The notes below the pieces were generated by a model that was given only the letters and a program-made list of their open reading frames with translations, did not search any database and had not been told where the DNA came from. The position numbers and the translations under genes were made by a program. From Rhodococcus pyridinivorans (GTDB taxonomy: Bacteria > Actinomycetota > Actinomycetes > Mycobacteriales > Mycobacteriaceae): DNA of 64,000 nt. Below are positions 59,386 through 64,000 of this stretch, in pieces. The stretch spans positions 1,116,001 through 1,180,000 of the forward strand of contig NZ_FNRX01000002.1 in the NCBI RefSeq assembly GCF_900105195.1, given 5' to 3'. Position 1 is the stretch's first letter, and every line of letters starts with the position of its first letter.

Positions 59386-60942
59386 TCACTCGTCCGTCGA
59401 AGTGTCCGTCCCGTTCGCTTCTCCGGGGGCTCCGGGATAGCGAACCGGCCATGCGAGATGGGTCATCCGCCGCCGGCCGCGAAGCTGCACCTCGTCGCCG
59501 AGTTCCCAGTGGCTGCGCTCCTCGTCGTCCGCGAAGTACAACGCGCTCGACGACGCGAGAACCCTACTCGGACGCAGTTTCGCCAGCTCGGTCAGGCGCG
59601 AGGCCTCGTTGACCGGGTCGCCGATCACCGTGTACTCGAAGCGCTCCGCCGCGCCGATGTTGCCGGCCACCGCGAGTCCCGCCGACACGCCGATCCCGAC
59701 ATCGAGTCCGGTGATCTCGTCCAGAGCGAAACGCAGTTCGCGGGCCGCCGCGAGCGCCGCCGTGGGGGCGTCCGGCCGGTCGAGGGGAGCGCCGAAGATC
59801 ACCAATGCCGCGTCGCCCATGAACTTGTTGACGAAGCCGTGATGATGGTCGACCACCTCGACGACGACACGGAAGAACTCGTTGAGCAGTTCGACGACCT
59901 CGCTCGGTGGGCGCTCGGCGGCCGTCGCCGTCGAACCCACCATGTCGACGAACAGCACCGCGACGTAGCGCGTCTCACCACCGAGCTCGGTGCCGTACTG
60001 CAGGGCCCGGCGCGCGACGTCCTCACCGACGTGCTGACCGAACAACTCCCGTAGACGCCGGCGTTCGTCGGACTCGGCCATCATGCGGTTGAAGCCGACC
60101 TGTAGGCGTCCGATCTCACTGCCGTCGAACACCTCGACCTGCACTCCCGAGGCGCCGCGTTGCACGCGTTCGATCGCCCAGCGCAACTGCTTGATCGGGT
60201 CGGAGATCTGCGCCGACGTCAGCAGCGACAACACGAGCGCGAGACCGATCGACGTCACCGCGAGAGCGAGCACGGACAGGGCGAGCGCGTCGGCGTCGAA
60301 GTCGGTGTTGGCGCTCAACTGCGTCACGCACAGCAGCACGATCCCGGCGACCGGCATGAGCGTGCCCAGGCCCCAGGTCATGGCCAGGCGCGTGCCGACG
60401 CCGGGAGCCATCGTCCGGTCGAAGTTTCCCTCGCTCAGCGCCCGCGCGGCGACCGGCCGCAGGATGCGTTCACCGAGCATGTAGGTGAAACCGAAGGTGC
60501 TGGTCGCGGCCATTGCGACGGTGACCGAGACCGCCACCGCGAGCGACGGCATCTCCTCGGCGGTGAGGAAGACGAAGAGCACGCCGCCGAGCAGCCACAG
60601 ACCGAGGTGCACGATCGCCTGTCGCAGCGGGGCGTGCAGGGCCGCCATCTGTTCGGCCCGGGTGGGCGGGCCGCCGCGGAGCTGCCACCGGACGACAGAG
60701 CGCAGCGTGATCGCTGCGGCGCCGAGGCTCACGATGCCGGCGAAGACCAGGTACACCGCGAAGACCGCGAAGTTGCGGACCCGATCCGCGATGATGGCGT
60801 CGGTCTCGGCGATGGGGATGCCGTACCGGACGAAGGCGAACACGAGCATCGCACCGAACAGGTTCGACGCGCCCATGGAGACCATGTAGAGCGGCCAACG
60901 ACTCCGCAAGGTGGCGGCGACAGCTCGGTACGACCTCAGCAC
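59386..60942 (-). CDS. Membrane class III adenylate cyclase with HAMP domain
   Basis: 518 residues: six membrane helices (about 15-245), HAMP linker (about 243-295) and a C-terminal cyclase homology domain. Metal ligands Asp333 (FVDMVGST) and Asp377 (KFMGDAA), substrate Lys373, Asn445 and Arg449 (VNEASRL) are present. The position that is Asp in class IIIa adenylate cyclases is Thr438 (EYTVIGDP), as in class IIIb enzymes. Same layout as mycobacterial Rv1318c-Rv1320c. Makes cAMP from ATP. GTG start. Confidence 0.9.
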   Translation of the reverse strand: MLRSYRAVAATLRSRWPLYMVSMGASNLFGAMLVFAFVRYGIPIAETDAIIADRVRNFAVFAVYLVFAGIVSLGAAAITLRSVVRWQLRGGPPTRAEQMAALHAPLRQAIVHLGLWLLGGVLFVFLTAEEMPSLAVAVSVTVAMAATSTFGFTYMLGERILRPVAARALSEGNFDRTMAPGVGTRLAMTWGLGTLMPVAGIVLLCVTQLSANTDFDADALALSVLALAVTSIGLALVLSLLTSAQISDPIKQLRWAIERVQRGASGVQVEVFDGSEIGRLQVGFNRMMAESDERRRLRELFGQHVGEDVARRALQYGTELGGETRYVAVLFVDMVGSTATAAERPPSEVVELLNEFFRVVVEVVDHHHGFVNKFMGDAALVIFGAPLDRPDAPTAALAAARELRFALDEITGLDVGIGVSAGLAVAGNIGAAERFEYTVIGDPVNEASRLTELAKLRPSRVLASSSALYFADDEERSHWELGDEVQLRGRRRMTHLAWPVRYPGAPGEANGTDTSTDE

Positions 60943-61059
60943 GACTTCAAATCAAACCACTGTGCGGACGGTCACAGGATGGGGCGGTCACTGTTGGAGG
61001 CGCGGAGTGGTTGGATTCACTCGCCCCACCTACTGTGACGAAAGGTGCGAAACGTACAC

Positions 61060-62262
61060 ATGAGGCCGCCTCCGACCGGTCCCGACGCGGATGCACCCCT
61101 GTGGCGGGCCGCCCAGGTCTTCCGGCTCGTGACCGTCGCATATGCGGTGGGATCGCAGTTCTCGACCGTCGTGAACTACACCCGTCCGGGCTTGTCGTGG
61201 TTCTTCACCGGGGTGCTCGTGACGTGGTCGCTCGTCTCGGCGGTGTTGCTCTCCCGCGAGGCACGACTGCGCCGCACGGTCACCGTGGTGGACCAGATCC
61301 TCGCCGTCGCGTTGATGGCGGCGACCCGGCTGGTCGCCGACCACGACTGGTACAGCAACCACCAGACCATGCCCACCACGCTGTGGGTCGCCAACGCCGT
61401 GCTGTCGGCCGCGATCCTCGGCGGTCCGCTCACGGGCATCGGCTCGGCGCTGCTGATGTCCGTCGTCAGCGCGGTGGTGCGCGACCAGATCAACCTCGAC
61501 CTGTGGCGCGACGCGACGGCGCCGGTGCTCGTCGCGTGCGGTGTGGCAATGGGTTTCGCCACCACCACCGCGCGCAGTGCGCACCGGCAACTCGAGCAGG
61601 CCGTGCGCGTGGCAGCGGCCACCGAGGAACGGGACCGGCTCGCCCGGCAGGTGCACGACGGCGTGCTGCAGGTGCTCGCGCTCGTGCAGCGGCGCGGACT
61701 CGAGCTGGGCGGTGATGCGACGGAACTCGCCGAGTTGGCCCGCGAACAGGAGACCGCGCTGCGGCAGCTGATCTCCGAACAGGACACCGACGTCGACCGC
61801 GGCGGTGAGCATGCCGACCTCACCGCCCTCGTCCGGGCCAGGGCCGGGACCGGTGCGACGGTGTCCGCGCCCGCCGGCCCGATCATGATCCCGCGGGATC
61901 GAGCGGAGGAACTCGCGGCGCTCACGACAGCGGCGCTGTCGAACACGCAACTGCACGCCGGCGCCGGTGCCGCCGCCTACATCCTCCTCGAGGATCTCGG
62001 CGACGAGATCGTACTCAGCATCCGGGACGACGGCGTCGGGATCGAACCGGGCAGACTCGACGAAGCTCGCGAACAGGGACGCATGGGGGTGTCCAAGTCG
62101 ATCGTCGGGCGAGCGGAATGGCTCGGCGGCGTCGCACTGCTCGACAGCGATGTAGGCGAAGGAACCGAATGGGAGATCCGGGTACCGAAGGGGAATGAGT
62201 GGCCGAGATCAGCGCGGAAACACACGAGAACAGCACAGAAGAACGCAGCACCGTCAGCGTGA
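61060..62262 (+). CDS. MacS-family sensor histidine kinase
   Basis: 400 residues: an N-terminal membrane sensor of the DUF5931 type (PLWRAAQVFRLVTVAYAVGSQF, five or six helices to about 175), the phospho-acceptor helix ERDRLARQVHDGVLQVLALVQRRG and an ATPase domain (ALTTAALSNTQLHAG, IRDDGVGI, GRMGVSKSIVGRAEWLGG). ATG 61060 is used; GTG 61045 is equally possible and neither has a convincing ribosome-binding site. Its 3' end overlaps the response regulator gene, its cognate partner. Confidence 0.88.
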   Translation: MRPPPTGPDADAPLWRAAQVFRLVTVAYAVGSQFSTVVNYTRPGLSWFFTGVLVTWSLVSAVLLSREARLRRTVTVVDQILAVALMAATRLVADHDWYSNHQTMPTTLWVANAVLSAAILGGPLTGIGSALLMSVVSAVVRDQINLDLWRDATAPVLVACGVAMGFATTTARSAHRQLEQAVRVAAATEERDRLARQVHDGVLQVLALVQRRGLELGGDATELAELAREQETALRQLISEQDTDVDRGGEHADLTALVRARAGTGATVSAPAGPIMIPRDRAEELAALTTAALSNTQLHAGAGAAAYILLEDLGDEIVLSIRDDGVGIEPGRLDEAREQGRMGVSKSIVGRAEWLGGVALLDSDVGEGTEWEIRVPKGNEWPRSARKHTRTAQKNAAPSA

Positions 62263-62888
62263 TGGTGGTCGACGACCACCCGATCTGGCGCAACGCCGTC
62301 GGACGTGACCTCGAGGAGGCCGGGTTCACCGTCGTCGCCGAGGCCGACGGTGTCGCGAGCGCCGCGCGCCGTGCCGCCGTCGTCCGCCCCGACGTCGTGC
62401 TCATGGACATGGCGATGCCCGACGGCACCGGCACCGAGGCGACCCGCGCGGTCCTCGAGGTCTCCCCGGACAGCCGGGTGCTGGTCCTGTCGGCGTCCTC
62501 CGAACGCGACGACGTCCTCGGCGCGGTCAAGGCGGGCGCGTCCGGCTATCTCGTGAAGAGCGCCTCGGTGCACGAACTCGTCGACGCCGTCCTCGCGACC
62601 GCGCGGGGACAGGCCGTCTTCACCCCCGGACTGGCCGGGCTCGTGCTCGGCGAGTACCGCCGGATGTCGAACGACGTCGCCGACCGGAGACCCCCACCGA
62701 CCCTGACCGGCCGGGAGACCGAAGTGTTGCGTCTCGTCGCGAAAGGGTTGTCGGCGAAACAGATCGCAGCGCGACTGACGCTCAGCCACCGCACGGTGGA
62801 GAACCACGTCCAAGCGGCGCTACGCAAACTGCAGCTCGCCAACCGCGTCGAACTCACCCGCTACGTCATCGAACAGGGCCTCGAATAG
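62199..62888 (+). CDS. LuxR-family response regulator (MacR-like)
   Basis: 229 residues: receiver domain (about 20-135; MVVDDHPIWRNAVGRDL, phospho-Asp in VVLMDMAMP, Lys in GYLVKSAS) and a LuxR HTH (LTGRETEVLRLVAKGLSAKQIAARLTLSHRTVENHVQAALRKL). GTG 62199 has an AAGGGGA site and overlaps the kinase by 64 bp; GTG 62259, which makes a 4-bp GTGA overlap, is the alternative. It is phosphorylated by the upstream kinase. Confidence 0.9.
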   Translation: MAEISAETHENSTEERSTVSVMVVDDHPIWRNAVGRDLEEAGFTVVAEADGVASAARRAAVVRPDVVLMDMAMPDGTGTEATRAVLEVSPDSRVLVLSASSERDDVLGAVKAGASGYLVKSASVHELVDAVLATARGQAVFTPGLAGLVLGEYRRMSNDVADRRPPPTLTGRETEVLRLVAKGLSAKQIAARLTLSHRTVENHVQAALRKLQLANRVELTRYVIEQGLE

Positions 62889-62950
62889 CGCTCCGCACAG
62901 TGGCTCCGACGACTTCGGAGGCATACCGTTCGTCCCGTTAAGCTCAGGGC

Positions 62951-63625
62951 ATGGAACCGAAGGATCTGCGGGTGTCGGACGCCGAGCGCGAGCACGTCGG
63001 CGAACTTCTGCAGCGGGCGGTCGGGCAGGGAATGCTCTCGCTCGGGGAGTTCACCGAACGGATGGACACCGTCCTCGCGGCCAAGACCCGAGGCGACCTG
63101 AACCAGGTGCTCGTCGACCTGCCCGGTATCCAGATCCGGCCCGAGTTCCAGGAGCAGAATCTGCCGGGCATGTCGCAGGCGCACTATCCGGCGCCGAGTG
63201 CGGCCGGCTACCCCGCGCCGAGTGCAGCTGCTTTCCCCGCGACCGGCCAGGGCGCTCCTCTCGTGATCAAGGGCCGCGTCTCCGGCATCGAACGCAAGGG
63301 TCGCTGGCACGTGCCGCCCGCCGTCGTTCTCGACACCGTCGCGTCCTCCGTGACCCTCGATTTCACCGAAGCGGTGATGCAGACGCAGGTCGTGCGGATC
63401 GACGTGAGCGACTACCTCAGCTCGATCAACATCGTGCTCCCCGCCGAGGCCACGGCCGACGTCAACGGCGTCGAGAACGTCGCGTCGAGCGTGTCGTCGA
63501 AGGTGCGCGGCGGAGCGCCGTACGGACCGCTGCACGTCGTGGTGACAGGCAAGGTCCGCGGCGGGAGCTTCAACGTCACCCATCCGCTGTCCACGCGGCT
63601 GCGGAAGTTCTTCAACGGCAGCTGA
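62951..63625 (+). CDS. DUF1707 domain protein
   Basis: 224 residues. The N-terminal DUF1707 SHOCT-like helix pair (LRVSDAEREHVGELLQRAVGQGMLSLGEFTERMDTVLAAKTRGDLNQVLVDLP, about 6-58) is followed by a Pro/Ala/Tyr-rich linker with repeats of YPAPSAA (about 77-95) and a beta-rich C-terminal domain (about 102-215) with VKGRVSGIERKGRW-type repeats and GGSFNVTHP. No membrane segment. Common in actinobacteria, function unknown. Confidence 0.85.
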   Translation: MEPKDLRVSDAEREHVGELLQRAVGQGMLSLGEFTERMDTVLAAKTRGDLNQVLVDLPGIQIRPEFQEQNLPGMSQAHYPAPSAAGYPAPSAAAFPATGQGAPLVIKGRVSGIERKGRWHVPPAVVLDTVASSVTLDFTEAVMQTQVVRIDVSDYLSSINIVLPAEATADVNGVENVASSVSSKVRGGAPYGPLHVVVTGKVRGGSFNVTHPLSTRLRKFFNGS

Positions 63626-63638
63626 CCCCGGAAACACC

Positions 63639-63667
63639 CGAGGCGACCCGCTCTGCGGGTCGCCTCG
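63639..63667. terminator. Bidirectional terminator hairpin
   Basis: Perfect 13-bp stem CGAGGCGACCCGC / GCGGGTCGCCTCG with a TCT loop, between the convergent DUF1707 gene and the Pro/Gln-rich gene. Confidence 0.85.
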
Positions 63668-63682
63668 AGTTCGTTCGTCAGA

Positions 63683-64000
63683 TCAGTCGCGACGCTGCCG
63701 GGCGATCAGCTCACTGACGCTGATCGAACGGCCGCTGTCGGGACCGTGGCGTCCACGCCTCCGCGACTCCGCGTCGTTCTGCTCCGGCTGCGATTCGTCC
63801 GCTCGCGCTTCCGGCCGCTCGCCGGCCGGGCGGGGCGGCTGCTCCGGACCACGGGACCGGGAGGGCAGAGGCGGACGGGGACCGTTCTGTGTCGGCGGCT
63901 GCATGCCCTGCGTCGGCGGCTGCTGAGTGCCCGGCACGGGCGGTCGGGCAGGTCCCTGCGCCGGAGGTCGCTGGGCCTCCGATGTCGGGGGACGTTGCGA
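63683..64000 (-). CDS. Pro/Gln-rich protein, N-terminus beyond window edge
   Basis: The frame is open to the window end on the minus strand, giving the last 105 residues. It is low-complexity: repeats of the PPTQ/RPPAQ kind, then an Arg/Glu-rich segment and a C-terminal tail GRSISVSELIARQRRD. The SVSELIARQ tail resembles short motifs in disordered regions of actinobacterial cell-envelope proteins. Function cannot be assigned from this fragment. Confidence 0.6.
   Translation of the reverse strand, partial: SQRPPTSEAQRPPAQGPARPPVPGTQQPPTQGMQPPTQNGPRPPLPSRSRGPEQPPRPAGERPEARADESQPEQNDAESRRRGRHGPDSGRSISVSELIARQRRD

Noticed and set aside
1..64000. tRNA, rRNA, insertion sequence, prophage or integrase genes
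   Set aside because: No cloverleaf-like genes, transposase or integrase motifs, or element-end repeats were recognised. Detection of tRNAs by eye is imperfect, so a tRNAscan-type search would settle this.

Overview
The window is high-GC actinobacterial DNA. The many acyl-CoA dehydrogenases, a WhiB regulator, a SigG-type ECF sigma factor, a fused KorA with KorB, a MecA-type penicillin-binding lipoprotein and a MacS-type two-component system all point to a mycolate-containing actinomycete, most likely Rhodococcus. I see no rRNA, tRNA, CRISPR array, prophage or insertion sequence. Genes are tightly packed, many sharing 4-bp ATGA/GTGA overlaps, and no gene-free stretch exceeds about 300 bp.

Layout. 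0-5.5 kb: the end of a NarL-type two-component system, a small membrane protein, a glyoxalase-fold protein facing a SigG-like sigma factor, and an ABC1/UbiB kinase. 5.5-11 kb: a fatty-acyl-CoA beta-oxidation operon (enoyl-CoA hydratase, acyl-CoA dehydrogenase, an internally deleted acyl-CoA synthetase, TetR, and a probable heteromeric acyl-CoA dehydrogenase pair) behind a promoter carrying a perfect palindrome. 11-14 kb: a large adenylation / carrier / membrane acyltransferase fusion. 14-17 kb: a STAS protein and two convergent EAL-like/DICT sensory proteins. 17-28 kb: a class I CoA-transferase pair, LysR regulator, MHS-family transporter, family III CoA-transferase, WhiB, SDR, dienelactone hydrolase and KorAB. 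28-32.7 kb: a double-hotdog MaoC hydratase and CitE-type lyase divergent from an acyl-CoA dehydrogenase, GntR/UTRA regulator and a second MaoC. 32.7-40 kb: a PQQ-type sugar dehydrogenase lipoprotein, a HadA/HadB-like hydratase pair, two D-amino-acid enzymes, TetR, a hydrolase and a Ddn-like protein. 39.8-45 kb: a TetR-controlled five-gene operon (DUF4242, acyl-CoA-dehydrogenase-like flavoprotein, nitrate/sulfonate-type ABC transporter). 45-50.8 kb: CbiM/N-like protein, acyl-CoA dehydrogenase, TetR, hydrolase, ABC-F ATPase. 51-54.6 kb: an intact penicillin-binding lipoprotein followed by a paralogue that has lost its active site and ends in a 30-bp tandem repeat. 54.6-64 kb: TauE-like exporter, peptide transporter, DUF3054, YceI, a UPF0104 membrane protein, a class III cyclase, a MacS/MacR-type pair, a DUF1707 protein and a truncated Pro/Gln-rich protein.

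How the parts fit. Most of the window is peripheral catabolism of organic acids through CoA thioesters: uptake (MHS), activation (two CoA-transferase types), hydration and lyase cleavage (MaoC, CitE), beta-oxidation and ferredoxin-linked 2-oxoacid oxidation (KorAB). Two distant promoter regions (22.6-22.75 kb, before whiB, and 30.1-30.3 kb, before citE and the acyl-CoA dehydrogenase) carry the same inverted pair of ATGGCCGTACA-like boxes with near-identical promoter architecture, which suggests one regulator links these blocks. The most novel-looking items are this shared regulatory pair, the DUF4242/flavoprotein/ABC operon, the adenylation-carrier-acyltransferase fusion, the EAL-like/DICT pair, and the pseudo-enzyme partner of the penicillin-binding protein.
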